A DNA stretch of 64,000 nucleotides, from positions 217,792 to 281,791 of the forward strand of contig NZ_VAHM01000004.1 of the NCBI RefSeq assembly GCF_005796185.1, given 5' to 3'. Below, in pieces: positions 53,459 to 61,528 of this stretch. Source of the stretch: Pseudarthrobacter sp. NamB4 (GTDB lineage Bacteria > Actinomycetota > Actinomycetes > Actinomycetales > Micrococcaceae). Under the pieces are notes generated by a model. The model had not been told where the DNA came from. It saw nothing but the letters and a program-made list of their open reading frames with translations, and made no database searches. Numbering within the stretch: position 1 is the first letter of the stretch; each line of letters begins with the position of its first letter. The position numbers were made by a program, and so were the translations under genes.

Positions 53459-54649
53459 TTAAACCACCACCCGGCGGTGGCTCTTGCGCTGGTTCTTCGC
53501 GTGCCCGGCAAGCACGAAGCGCTCAACGAGTTGGCGGAGGCCCTTTGCCGCGGGGTCCTTCTTGGATTCCTGCAGCACGGGAACGCCCCGGTTGGTGGAA
53601 AAGGCGACGGCGCGGGAGCGCGGCACACTGACGTCTACCGGAGCACCGATGGTGGCTTCGATGTCCTGTACCGAGAGTCCGGATTTCGCGTCGGCCATAT
53701 TCAGTACAACATGCCTTCCTTCGGGCAGGAGATCGAGCTGGCGGAGGACGTCCAGCCCCGAGCGGAGCCCCCGGACGCTCGGAATGTCCATAGCGGTCAC
53801 CCACACCACGTCCGTGCAAGCTTCCATCGCGGCGAGTCCTATCTCCTGCAGACCTGGAGCAGTGTCTACCACGACGTACTGGAATTCCTCGGCCAGCTGT
53901 TCCAGCAACCTCGTGACTTGGTCGGGGGTGATGTGGTCGGCCTCAACGGGATTATCCGGGGCACACAGGGCGTAGATGCTGGAAGGGTGAACGGTGAGGA
54001 AGGCCTTCAATACCAAGGTGTCCTGGCTGGCGGCGGGCGAGACTGCATCCGTCACTGTGTGCTCGGGGTTGAGGTACAACCCCGAGGCTACGTCCCCGAA
54101 CTGCAGGTCCAGGTCCACCACCACCACGCTCATCGGCGCCGCCTCGCCCAGGCCAATTGCCAAGTTTGTGGCGATGGTCGTTTTTCCCACTCCGCCCTTG
54201 GGGGAAAAGACGCCTATGACTCGTCCCTTGCTGGGTGCCTGGTACGGCTGGTCTGTGCGGTGCCTGCCAGCCAGCGACTGGCAGGCCCGCTCGAGCAAAA
54301 CCCGCAACTGCGCGGGGTCTGCAGAGGGAGAAATAATGTCCCGGACGCCGGCACGCATCGCCTGCAGGATGAGCTCGGGATCCGCGTCACTGACCAGCAG
54401 CACGGTGAGGTCCGGCACCTGCAGGTCGAGCACGGTGGCAAAACGGAGGGCCTCGTCCACGGGCACGTCCGGGCCGAGGATGAGAACTTCAGGCTGCTCC
54501 TGGTTGAGCTGCGCGAACAGGTCGTAGGGGCCTGCGGGCACGCTTTTGGTGAATAGCGTTTGTACGCCGCCCTGGAGCCCGCCCGCCACGGCCTGCCGCA
54601 GGCGGCCGTCGAAATCGGCGCTGGGGCTGATGAGGACGAAGCGGCTCAC
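53459..54649 (-). CDS. tadZ: TadZ/CpaE-type pilus localisation ATPase
   Basis: A 396-residue protein. The N-terminal atypical receiver-like domain (about 1-120, FVLISPSADFDGRLR; LILGPDVPVDEALRF) is followed by a ParA/MinD-type ATPase with deviant Walker A FSPKGGVGKTTIATNLA (about 149-165) and VVVDLDLQFGDVASGL. Such proteins position the Tad machine in the cell. The start is GTG 54649, overlapping the cpaB-like stop by four bases (GTGA). It belongs to the same operon as tadA. Confidence 0.88.
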   Translation of the reverse strand: MSRFVLISPSADFDGRLRQAVAGGLQGGVQTLFTKSVPAGPYDLFAQLNQEQPEVLILGPDVPVDEALRFATVLDLQVPDLTVLLVSDADPELILQAMRAGVRDIISPSADPAQLRVLLERACQSLAGRHRTDQPYQAPSKGRVIGVFSPKGGVGKTTIATNLAIGLGEAAPMSVVVVDLDLQFGDVASGLYLNPEHTVTDAVSPAASQDTLVLKAFLTVHPSSIYALCAPDNPVEADHITPDQVTRLLEQLAEEFQYVVVDTAPGLQEIGLAAMEACTDVVWVTAMDIPSVRGLRSGLDVLRQLDLLPEGRHVVLNMADAKSGLSVQDIEATIGAPVDVSVPRSRAVAFSTNRGVPVLQESKKDPAAKGLRQLVERFVLAGHAKNQRKSHRRVVV

Positions 54650-55410
54650 TTGTACACCTCCGTCCGCTCGATAATGCGCGGTCCGCTGTCGGTAGCATCG
54701 GTAGGCTCCTTGCTGAGCCACATTTTGGCGTACTCTGCTGCGAAAACTATTTTGGCTGCATCAACATCATTGACGGCCACCGTAAGCATGAGGGAACCGG
54801 TTGGCAGGGTGGTGTCCTGGGGGTCAGCAGCACTGGGATCCGCGCTCGCTGAAGGGGCGGGCGTTGCCACCGGCGCCCGCTGCACGGCGGTGACAAGCGC
54901 TTTCCGGACTGTGAGCTTGGTAGTTTCCTTGTCAGCCCGGGCCGCGATGGCGCCCTCATCCATCGAGACAAAGACACCCACGTGATCCCCAGGTGCCAGC
55001 CTTCCACCCACCACACGGTCGGGTTCAAGTTGGAAGGAAACTTCCTGCAGTCCGGCCGGCACCTCCACAGAGCCTTGTGTCTTTAGCTCTGCAGGTGCAA
55101 CGAGACGCTCGGCGACTAGTTGTTCTCCTGGTAGGAGGTCGACAGCGGCCACCTTGCCGGCGCTGCCGTCCAGCGTCGTGAGGGCGGAGTCGCTAATCGC
55201 TGAGGCCGGCAGTTGTTCCGTAACCACTGAGGCCGCCATTGATTCAACGGGAGTACCTGCAGGAACAGCTGCCTTCACCACCAGGACTGCCTTGGGTTCG
55301 AGGTTCTTCACGGCCCGCTGGTCGGCGCCCTGCGCGTAATTAACGATGAGGAACACGCCGGCGATGGCGAGGACTGCCGCTGCCGCTCCTGCCAACAACC
55401 GAGACTTCAC
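54646..55410 (-). CDS. cpaB: CpaB/RcpC-family Flp pilus assembly protein
   Basis: A 254-residue protein with an N-terminal membrane anchor (about 3-25, LLAGAAAAVLAIAGVFLIV) and an SAF domain (about 40-105, VVKAAVPAGTPVESMAASVV; LLPGEQLVAERLV), then the RcpC beta domain (LEPDRVVGGRLAPGDHVGVF). In Gram-negatives it works with the secretin; here, with no outer membrane, it probably binds cell-wall glycan through the SAF fold. It overlaps tadZ by four bases. Confidence 0.85.
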   Translation of the reverse strand: MKSRLLAGAAAAVLAIAGVFLIVNYAQGADQRAVKNLEPKAVLVVKAAVPAGTPVESMAASVVTEQLPASAISDSALTTLDGSAGKVAAVDLLPGEQLVAERLVAPAELKTQGSVEVPAGLQEVSFQLEPDRVVGGRLAPGDHVGVFVSMDEGAIAARADKETTKLTVRKALVTAVQRAPVATPAPSASADPSAADPQDTTLPTGSLMLTVAVNDVDAAKIVFAAEYAKMWLSKEPTDATDSGPRIIERTEVYK

Positions 55411-55444
55411 GAACTGCTCCTGGGGTTTTATAGGGAATTACGGA

Positions 55445-56467
55445 CTACTGCGTGAGTTTGACGAGCTTGGCGCCATCAGCCGTGGGGGGGCCTAAAGTGA
55501 ATTCGTCGGATAAGGAGAGGTACTCCACGAATTTTCCGATGATCCCGCGGCACGACCCGAAGCATTGCAGCTCTGCCGGAACATCTGGAGTCCGGTTGCG
55601 AAATGTGTAAGGCAGGCCAGTGGCACCCAGCTTCCAACCCATCACCCTGAACGCTGCAATGGTTTTGAAATGGTAGGTTGCGTTGTCTCCCACGCCGGTA
55701 ACGGCATCAAAAATTGGCAACAACATGATCACCTCTTTACCTGCCTGCATATCGGCGGCCCAGCCATTCAAAGCACTGTCACAGTGTTTGGGCGGATCAT
55801 TACCCGTGTTGCTGCCGGCACTAGCGGCCTCTATATCGATGTCCGCCCCGCAAAAGGAGGTGTTTTCCTTGAGGCCGCCGAACCCGCCTGGTACCGGCGC
55901 CCCGTTGGGACCGTAGGAGCAGTCCGGGTTGGCATTGTTCCCGTGTAGCTGGAGCAATTGCGGGACGCCGGTTTGGCCCCGCACTTGGCATATTGAAACA
56001 GTGATGGGAAAGGGCGTCCTGCCTTTTGCGGGACTACCCCAGCGGGCACTGGAAGCGGCTGAGACCTCGGCGCTCGTGAAGCCGAGAACACCGGCAAAGA
56101 ACAAAGACACGCTGTTGGTTCCTGCTCCAATTTCTTCTGCGCCTGTAACCACCCGTACCGTGCCGGCCGACTTGTCCAGGTCGACTGATATTACGTTGCT
56201 GATTCCATCCACAGCGTTGTCACCAGCCAGGGCTTTGGCAGCGGGTGCATTCGACGAGCAGTTAGAGTCGTCCGTTCCCTTGGCGCATTTCTGGGCAACC
56301 ATTAAAGCGACGGCATCTGCTCCATTCTGAAGCTGAGCGCGTTCGGAGTAGAGTTTCGCGACGTCGATGGAGATAGCCGCGAAGCCGAGCAGCACCACCA
56401 TGAGCACAGCAACGAGCACGGCAACCGCGCCACGTTCCCCACCGGCAGTGTTTGCTATCCGCCGCAC
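55445..56467 (-). CDS. TadG-like pilus-associated protein
   Basis: A 340-residue protein. The N-terminal anchor contains ERGAVAVLVAVLMVVLLGFA and the TadG-like motif SIDVAKLYSERAQLQNGADA (about 33-52). The long extracellular part includes eight cysteines (such as SICQVRGQTG, PDCSYGPNG, KHCDSALNG and QCFGSCRGI), so disulfides are likely. It probably ends in, or anchors, the Flp fibre. The start (ATG 56467) overlaps the tadE-like gene by 13 bases. The extracellular part is poorly conserved in such proteins, so the role is inferred from N-terminus and context. Confidence 0.8.
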   Translation of the reverse strand: MRRIANTAGGERGAVAVLVAVLMVVLLGFAAISIDVAKLYSERAQLQNGADAVALMVAQKCAKGTDDSNCSSNAPAAKALAGDNAVDGISNVISVDLDKSAGTVRVVTGAEEIGAGTNSVSLFFAGVLGFTSAEVSAASSARWGSPAKGRTPFPITVSICQVRGQTGVPQLLQLHGNNANPDCSYGPNGAPVPGGFGGLKENTSFCGADIDIEAASAGSNTGNDPPKHCDSALNGWAADMQAGKEVIMLLPIFDAVTGVGDNATYHFKTIAAFRVMGWKLGATGLPYTFRNRTPDVPAELQCFGSCRGIIGKFVEYLSLSDEFTLGPPTADGAKLVKLTQ

Positions 56468-56832
56468 AGCATTGTTCCTTTTCCTGTCATAGCGAAGGGA
56501 CCCGCGATGCCTGTGAGGGTGTCCAAGTTGTAACTGACGGTGACTGTCGTTTGTGTGTTTGCCATGCAGCCGGACTGACTGAAGTTAATGTTGGTGTCCG
56601 CAAGGGGCGGATTGAGGTCTGATGATGCGTTCTTGGTTGCAGTTCGGGCAGTGTCCTGACTTTTGTTGATGGCCATGCTTCGGGCGCCTTCCCGGGCAGC
56701 ATTAGTCAACGTAGTTTGTATGTTGTAGGCCCTGCCGAACTCCAAAATACCGAGCAGCAGCATGATGAGGACCGGTACTAAAAGCGCGAACTCCACTGCT
56801 GCAGCACCTCGTTCATCCTGTCTGCGCAGCAA
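56455..56832 (-). CDS. tadE: TadE-like pseudopilin
   Basis: A 125-residue protein with a short basic leader and the prepilin-type site ERG-AAAVEFALLVPVLIMLLL (cleavage after Gly9; Glu14 at +5), then LEFGRAYNIQTTLTNAAREG, typical of TadE. Two cysteines (CMANTQ and the terminal MLCGG) may form a disulfide. It should be processed by the prepilin peptidase encoded upstream. ATG or TTG near 56832 starts it; it overlaps the TadG-like gene. Confidence 0.85.
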   Translation of the reverse strand: MLRRQDERGAAAVEFALLVPVLIMLLLGILEFGRAYNIQTTLTNAAREGARSMAINKSQDTARTATKNASSDLNPPLADTNINFSQSGCMANTQTTVTVSYNLDTLTGIAGPFAMTGKGTMLCGG

Positions 56833-56925
56833 GGCTCATTCCTTCGATTAGTCATCAAGTTGAGGCGGGTCTTCGGCAACTGCACTTGATGGCGGCGGAC
56901 AACCGCCGCCATCAAGTTTGGTTAC

Positions 56926-57195
56926 CTATGCTTTGCTGCAGCTGGAGGCAACAGCGGCTGAGCCTCCGGTTCCATCGGAACCGGCAGGAACGGCATCCTT
57001 GGCCGCGGTGTAGGTGCCGCCCTTGACACTGCAACCCACGCTCTCGAAGGTGCCCTTCAGGTTTCCACCGATAAGCGTGACAGCGGCGATGATGACGACG
57101 GCGATAAGGGCAACCATGATTCCGTATTCAACGGCGGTTGCGCCCTTTTCATCGCGACGAACGCGGGCGGCGGTATTGGAGAAAAAAGCGAGCAT
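56926..57195 (-). CDS. flp: Flp-family type IVb pilin
   Basis: An 89-residue prepilin. The leader MLAFFSNTAARVRRDEKG is cut before ATAVEYGIMVALIAVVIIAA, the classic Flp site with Glu and Tyr at +5/+6 and a hydrophobic core. The tail has two cysteines (VGCSV, SSCSKA). It is the major subunit of the pilus. ATG 57195 follows CAGGAGTCTCAA; a longer in-frame reading to 57279 is unlikely. It is the first structural gene of the Tad cluster, probably expressed from the promoter at 57242-57270. Confidence 0.93.
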   Translation of the reverse strand: MLAFFSNTAARVRRDEKGATAVEYGIMVALIAVVIIAAVTLIGGNLKGTFESVGCSVKGGTYTAAKDAVPAGSDGTGGSAAVASSCSKA

Positions 57196-57241
57196 TTGAG
57201 ACTCCTGTGCGAGTGAGAGTGGCTGGCCCTGCACCAGCTCT

Positions 57242-57270
57242 GCAATACAAGCTAGCCGCTGAAAATCCAA
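57242..57270 (-). promoter_or_regulatory. Candidate flp promoter
   Basis: On the minus strand TTGGAT (57270-57265), a 17-base spacer and TATTGC (57247-57242) lie 47 bases before the flp start. The local sequence is unusually AT-rich for the window. Confidence 0.4.
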
Positions 57271-57425
57271 TCGAAGCAAGAACTAAGCGCATCTTGATTC
57301 AAGTTTTCCCTCACTGGGCATTTCCTGCGCATGTCTTGCGTCTTTCCTGCGTTTCCAGCTGGGGATCGCAGCCAGCGTCAGTGACCATGGCTGTAACGGC
57401 GGTGGGTGGGCTTGGAAAAAGAAAA

Positions 57426-58091
57426 TCAGTAGGCGGCTAGTATCGTTCCCACAAGCGCGGCGAGCATTGACGGGGCGAAAGCCACTTCTGCCTTACTTGT
57501 CCGTCTCTTTGACGCGACCAGAATTGCGGAAAGAATCCCACTCAAAACAAATCCTAAAGCGCCGCCGTAGAATATTTCGCTCCAGCCCAGGTAGCCCAGA
57601 TACAGACCAACCGGCGCCGCTAGTTTGACGTCGCCCATACCGATACCGCTCGGAGACACGAGGGCCAGTGCCAGGTAGACAACGAAAAGGACTGCGGCGC
57701 CAGCAATCGCGCGCAGCAAGGCGGCAAAGTCCGCGGAGGCATAACTGCTGAGGGCCAGGAGGGCCACGCCCGCGGTCAACAAACCCAGAACCAACGGATT
57801 CGGCAGCAGGTGGCTAGTTAGATCGATGCACGCGAGTTGCACGGCAAAGACTCCCAGCACGAGGAAAGCCGGCAGTGCCCAATCCACGCCAATCCGCAAC
57901 GTGAGGGCCGCGCACAGGGCTGCGGTGACTGCCGCCGTCGTTATACGCACCCGGGGGGCAGGAAGCTGGCCGAGCCGGGGGAGGAAGCGGAAGATGAGCA
58001 ACTCCGCAGCGGCGCTCAGCAGTGCGCCCAGGAAGGCGGTGGCGATGGCAGGAACCAACACCGGGCCCAGGGTCGTCCCTACAAGCGTCAC
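57426..58091 (-). CDS. Prepilin peptidase, A24 family (TadV/CpaA type)
   Basis: A 221-residue protein with about seven hydrophobic segments and both catalytic aspartates: Asp90 in ACIDLTSHLLPNPLVLG and Asp154 in the GxGD motif PSGIGMGDVKLAAPVG. It lacks the N-terminal methyltransferase domain, as in Tad systems. It should remove the leader of Flp and TadE. GTG 58091 with GAGGAG four bases upstream is preferred over TTG 58103. It stands 230 bases before flp in the same direction, probably with its own promoter in the 300-base gap to rplM, which I could not define. Confidence 0.88.
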   Translation of the reverse strand: MTLVGTTLGPVLVPAIATAFLGALLSAAAELLIFRFLPRLGQLPAPRVRITTAAVTAALCAALTLRIGVDWALPAFLVLGVFAVQLACIDLTSHLLPNPLVLGLLTAGVALLALSSYASADFAALLRAIAGAAVLFVVYLALALVSPSGIGMGDVKLAAPVGLYLGYLGWSEIFYGGALGFVLSGILSAILVASKRRTSKAEVAFAPSMLAALVGTILAAY

Positions 58092-58269
58092 GCAACTCCT
58101 CAACTGAACGGGTCCGGTGTAAGGCAGGGGCAGGAGCCCGCCTCCGGCTACCCCATTTTGACCCTGTACCCCTTAACGCGCTAATCTTGGTAGTCGTTGT
58201 GCGTGTCCTATTCCGATGGTGCGTGCCCGCTTGAGAATCCGGTTGCAGGATAACTACTCAACGTGCACA

Positions 58270-58298
58270 TTCGGAACTTCAGGATGACTGGTTACATA
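58270..58298 (+). promoter_or_regulatory. Candidate promoter of rplM-rpsI
   Basis: TTCGGA (58270-58275), a 17-base spacer, TACATA (58293-58298), about 95 bases before rplM. The rest of the gap 58092-58393 shows no ORF. Confidence 0.5.
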
Positions 58299-58393
58299 GA
58301 GCCCTCACCTCTGTTCCGGTAGCGCGCAGACAGTAGGTGCACGAACGAGTGACACCTAAACAAGAACGCCAGAACAAGAACGAGGCAAACACC

Positions 58394-58837
58394 GTGCGTA
58401 CGTACACCCCGAAGCCCGGCGATATCAACCGCCAGTGGCACGTCATTGACGCCACCGACGTTGTCCTTGGCCGTCTTGCAAGCCAGACCGCAATCCTGCT
58501 GCGCGGCAAGCACAAGGCCACCTTTGCATCCCACATGGACATGGGCGACTTCGTCATCATCATCAACGCTGAGAAGGTCGCCCTGACCGGCGCCAAGCTG
58601 GAGCAGAAGCGCGCCTACCGCCACTCCGGCTACCCGGGCGGCCTGACCTCCGTCAACTACGCGGAGCTGCTGGAATCCAACCCGGTCCGCGCCGTGGAGA
58701 AGGCCATCAAGGGCATGCTCCCCAAGAACTCCCTGGCTGCACAGCAGCTGGGTAAGCTGAAGGTGTACCGCGGTGCTGAGCACCCGCACGCCGCCCAGCA
58801 GCCCAAGACTTTCGAAATCACCCAGGTCGCCCAGTAG
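58394..58837 (+). CDS. rplM: 50S ribosomal protein L13
   Basis: A 147-residue protein with [59 protein letters not shown] and [11 protein letters not shown]13 is an early 50S assembly protein. The start is GTG 58394; a longer reading from 58337 adds non-conserved residues. rpsI follows after 38 bases. Confidence 0.98.
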   Translation: MRTYTPKPGDINRQWHVIDATDVVLGRLASQTAILLRGKHKATFASHMDMGDFVIIINAEKVALTGAKLEQKRAYRHSGYPGGLTSVNYAELLESNPVRAVEKAIKGMLPKNSLAAQQLGKLKVYRGAEHPHAAQQPKTFEITQVAQ

Positions 58838-58875
58838 TCCTGGCCACCAAACAACTTATCTATACAAGGAGAATC

Positions 58876-59379
58876 GTGGCTCAGAACGAAGAGACCACCG
58901 AAGCCGTTGAGGCTGAGGAAACCCTGACCAGCTACACCTCTGAGAGCTCTGCTGCTGAAGCTGCTCCCAAGAAGGAACGCCCGGCCCTGACCGTTGCCGG
59001 CGCAGCTGTTGGCCGCCGCAAGGAAGCCGTTGCACGCGTCCGCGTCGTTCCCGGCTCCGGCAAGTGGACCATCAACGGCCGCGCGCTGGACAACTATTTC
59101 CCGAACAAGCTGCACCAGCAGGACGTCAACGAGCCCTTCAAGATCCTTGACCTTGAAGGTGCCTACGACGTCATCGCCCGCATCCACGGCGGCGGCATCT
59201 CCGGCCAGGCGGGTGCCCTGCGCCTCGGCATCGCCCGTTCACTGAACGAGATCGACGTCGAGAATAACCGCGCCACCCTGAAGAAGGCCGGTTACCTCTC
59301 CCGCGACGCACGCGTCATCGAGCGTAAGAAGGCCGGTCTGAAGAAGGCCCGCAAGGCCCAGCAGTACTCCAAGCGCTAA
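58876..59379 (+). CDS. rpsI: 30S ribosomal protein S9
   Basis: A 167-residue protein. About 37 acidic residues precede the S9 core: [40 protein letters not shown] and the tRNA-touching C-terminus [18 protein letters not shown], ending in the conserved Lys-Arg. The start is GTG 58876 behind CAAGGAGAATC. Confidence 0.98.
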   Translation: MAQNEETTEAVEAEETLTSYTSESSAAEAAPKKERPALTVAGAAVGRRKEAVARVRVVPGSGKWTINGRALDNYFPNKLHQQDVNEPFKILDLEGAYDVIARIHGGGISGQAGALRLGIARSLNEIDVENNRATLKKAGYLSRDARVIERKKAGLKKARKAQQYSKR

Positions 59380-59392
59380 ATCCGCTTGCACA

Positions 59393-59430
59393 GAAGCCCG
59401 TCCCGCCATTCGGTGGGGCGGGCTTCCGGC
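59393..59430 (+). terminator. Terminator after rpsI
   Basis: A 15-bp stem (59393-59407 with 59412-59426, two G-T pairs), ATTC loop and a poor T tail (CGGCGTT), 13 bases after the rpsI stop. Confidence 0.8.
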
Positions 59431-59436
59431 GTTAAA

Positions 59437-59613
59437 TCAACCGCGGATTCTTGCCGCGAGATAGCCGGTGACCCATTGCTCAAATTTACGGGTGTCCCAA
59501 GTGGATGTAGCCGCGAGGAGCACTTCACGGTCTTCGCTGATGACGCAGAGGCGTAACACGGCTAAGGCCGCTTCTGGTCTGCAGGCCAGCCCCTGTTCCG
59601 TCTCCTGCGCCCA
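59437..59613 (-). pseudogene. Possible gene remnant or short gene (unrecognised)
   Basis: On the minus strand 58 sense codons are open between a TAA at 59616-59614 and the stop TGA at 59439-59437. The translation is not random-looking: it includes QEQGLA-like acidic text, then LRLCVISEDREVLLAATSTW and FEQWVTGYLAARIRG. The only usual start in frame is GTG 59559, giving 40 residues and no clear ribosome site. It may be the 3' end of a decayed gene, or a small gene whose 5' end is shifted by one frameshift. I do not recognise the family. Confidence 0.35.
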
Positions 59614-59661
59614 TTAACTCCACTCTGGCCAGCAGTTTCAAGCCGAACGACCCCCATCCTC

Positions 59662-59667
59662 TAGACT
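59662..59667 (+). promoter_or_regulatory. -10 box for a leaderless glmM transcript
   Basis: TAGACT ends six bases before the glmM GTG. A dyad TCTAGAC...GTCTAGA spans the -10 and the start codon. TTCAAG, 19 bases upstream, is a weak -35. Confidence 0.5.
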
Positions 59668-59673
59668 TGACCG

Positions 59674-61035
59674 GTGTCTAGATTATTTGGAACTGATGGT
59701 GTCCGGGGGCTGGCCAACGGCCTGCTGACAGCAGAGCTGGCCATGCAACTGGCCCAGGCGGCCGCCGTCGTGCTCGGCCACGATCGCAACTCAAACGGCT
59801 CCCGGCCGCGCGCCGTGGTGGCCCGCGACCCCCGCGCAAGCGGCGAGTTCATCGCCGCGGCGGTGGAGGCGGGGCTTTCCAGTTCAGGCGTTGACGTCTA
59901 CGACGCCGGCGTCCTCCCCACCCCGGCCGCTGCCTACCTGGTGGCGGACCTGGACGCTGACTTCGGCGTCATGATTTCCGCCTCCCACAACCCTGCACCG
60001 GACAACGGCATCAAGTTCTTCGCCCGTGGCGGCCAGAAGCTTCCTGACGACGTTGAGGACGCCATCGAAGCACAGATGGGCAAGGAAGCGGTCCGGCCCA
60101 CAGGCGCCGACGTCGGCCGCATTCAGCGGTTCTCCGACGCCGAGGACCGCTATGTCGTGCACCTCCTGCGCACCCTCCCGCACAACCTTGAGGGCATGAA
60201 AGTTGTCCTCGACTGCGCCCACGGTGCCGCGAGCGGCTGCTCGCCGCAGGTCTTCAAGGATGCCGGCGCGGACGTCGTCGTCATCGGCGCGGACCCGGAC
60301 GGCCACAACATCAACGACGGCGTCGGCTCCACGCACCTGGGCCCTCTTAAGGAAGCTGTGGTCAGGTACCACGCCGACCTGGGCATTGCGCACGACGGCG
60401 ACGCCGACCGCTGCCTCGCCGTCGACCACGAGGGCAACGAAGTGGACGGCGACCAGATCATGGCCATCCTTGCGCTGGCGCTGAAGAACTCAGGCAAACT
60501 GAAGGACAACGTCCTGGTAGCTACCGTCATGAGCAATCTCGGCCTGAAGATCGCCCTCCGTGAAGCCGGGATCAACATCCGCGAAACGGCGGTGGGGGAC
60601 CGGTACGTCCTGGAAGAAATGCGCGATGGCGGTTTCAGCCTGGGCGGCGAACAGTCCGGTCACGTAATCTTCTCGGACTACGCCACCACCGGCGACGGCG
60701 TTCTCACCGGGCTCCAGCTGGCCGCCCAGGTGGCCCTGACCGGAAAGCCGCTCAAGGAACTCGCCACCGTGATGACCAAGCTTCCCCAAGTGCTCATCAA
60801 CGTCAAGGGCGTGGACCGGGCCCGGGTCAAAAGCAATGAGGTACTGGCACAGGCCGTGGCGGCAGCGGAAGCGGCGCTGGGGGACACGGGCAGGGTACTG
60901 CTCCGTCCTTCCGGCACGGAGCCCGTGGTCCGGGTCATGGTGGAGGCTGCGGACGAGGAAACAGCCCAGTCCATTGCCGAGCACCTGGCCCAGGTGGTCC
61001 GCACCGAGCTCGCGCTTGAGCTGGTCAGCGACTAA
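59674..61035 (+). CDS. glmM: Phosphoglucosamine mutase
   Basis: A 453-residue mutase with the active serine Ser104 in [17 protein letters not shown], the magnesium loop [13 protein letters not shown], the sugar-binding [19 protein letters not shown] and the phosphate-binding [15 protein letters not shown]. It begins [14 protein letters not shown]. It converts glucosamine-6-phosphate to glucosamine-1-phosphate for UDP-GlcNAc; glmS, which makes its substrate, starts at 63514. GTG 59674 lacks a ribosome site, consistent with a leaderless message. Confidence 0.96.
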   Translation: MSRLFGTDGVRGLANGLLTAELAMQLAQAAAVVLGHDRNSNGSRPRAVVARDPRASGEFIAAAVEAGLSSSGVDVYDAGVLPTPAAAYLVADLDADFGVMISASHNPAPDNGIKFFARGGQKLPDDVEDAIEAQMGKEAVRPTGADVGRIQRFSDAEDRYVVHLLRTLPHNLEGMKVVLDCAHGAASGCSPQVFKDAGADVVVIGADPDGHNINDGVGSTHLGPLKEAVVRYHADLGIAHDGDADRCLAVDHEGNEVDGDQIMAILALALKNSGKLKDNVLVATVMSNLGLKIALREAGINIRETAVGDRYVLEEMRDGGFSLGGEQSGHVIFSDYATTGDGVLTGLQLAAQVALTGKPLKELATVMTKLPQVLINVKGVDRARVKSNEVLAQAVAAAEAALGDTGRVLLRPSGTEPVVRVMVEAADEETAQSIAEHLAQVVRTELALELVSD

Positions 61036-61048
61036 GTAGCCAAATGAA

Positions 61049-61090
61049 CAAAAAGTGGCCCGCTTCCGGAAGGAAGCGGGCCACTTTTTG
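61049..61090. terminator. Bidirectional terminator between glmM and mscL
   Basis: An uninterrupted stem of about 19 bp with A-run and T-run flanks (AAAAAGTGGCCCGCTTCC and its complement) around GGAA. It serves both convergent genes. Confidence 0.93.
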
Positions 61091-61100
61091 CTGTGCCGGA

Positions 61101-61505
61101 TTAGGATGCGTTGCTCTTCAGTGCATCCCGGATCTCGGTCAGCAGCGCAATCTGGGGATCCTCGGCAGACTCCTCCTTCACGTCCGGGCCGATGCCGAGC
61201 CTGCGGTTGCGGCGCTCGATCATGAGGTTCATGGGCATCACCACAACGAAGTAAATGGCCGCCGAAATCAGGAGGAAGTTGACGATCGCGGTCAGCAGGA
61301 CGCCGAATTCCATGAAGTTCCCGTTGAAATCGATCCGGGCAAAGCTATCGAAGTTGGGCGAACCCGTCAGCCCGGCAATGAACGGCATAAGCACCTTGTT
61401 CACCAGCGCCGTCACCACCGCGCCAAAGGCCGTTCCTATAACCACCGCAACGGCGAGGTCAACAACGTTGCCCTTCATAATGAAATTCTTGAATCCAGTA
61501 AGCAT
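61101..61505 (-). CDS. mscL: Large-conductance mechanosensitive channel
   Basis: A 134-residue protein with the gate helix MLTGFKNFIMKGNVVDLAVA followed by VVIGTAFGAVVTALVNKVLM, a periplasm-side loop (FDSFARIDFNG), a second helix (LLTAIVNFLLISAAIYFVVV) and a cytoplasmic helix with the usual DPQIALLTEIRDALK end. It opens at high membrane tension. ATG 61505 is chosen; GTG 61514 is possible. Neither has a strong ribosome site. Confidence 0.95.
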   Translation of the reverse strand: MLTGFKNFIMKGNVVDLAVAVVIGTAFGAVVTALVNKVLMPFIAGLTGSPNFDSFARIDFNGNFMEFGVLLTAIVNFLLISAAIYFVVVMPMNLMIERRNRRLGIGPDVKEESAEDPQIALLTEIRDALKSNAS

Positions 61506-61528
61506 GGAAACCACGCTAGTACATCGGT

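Noticed and set aside
53459..53628. Longer TadA reading that overlaps tadZ
   Set aside because: The extra 57 residues are Pro/Arg/Cys-rich shadow of the tadZ tail; GTG 53457 sits in the normal operon position.
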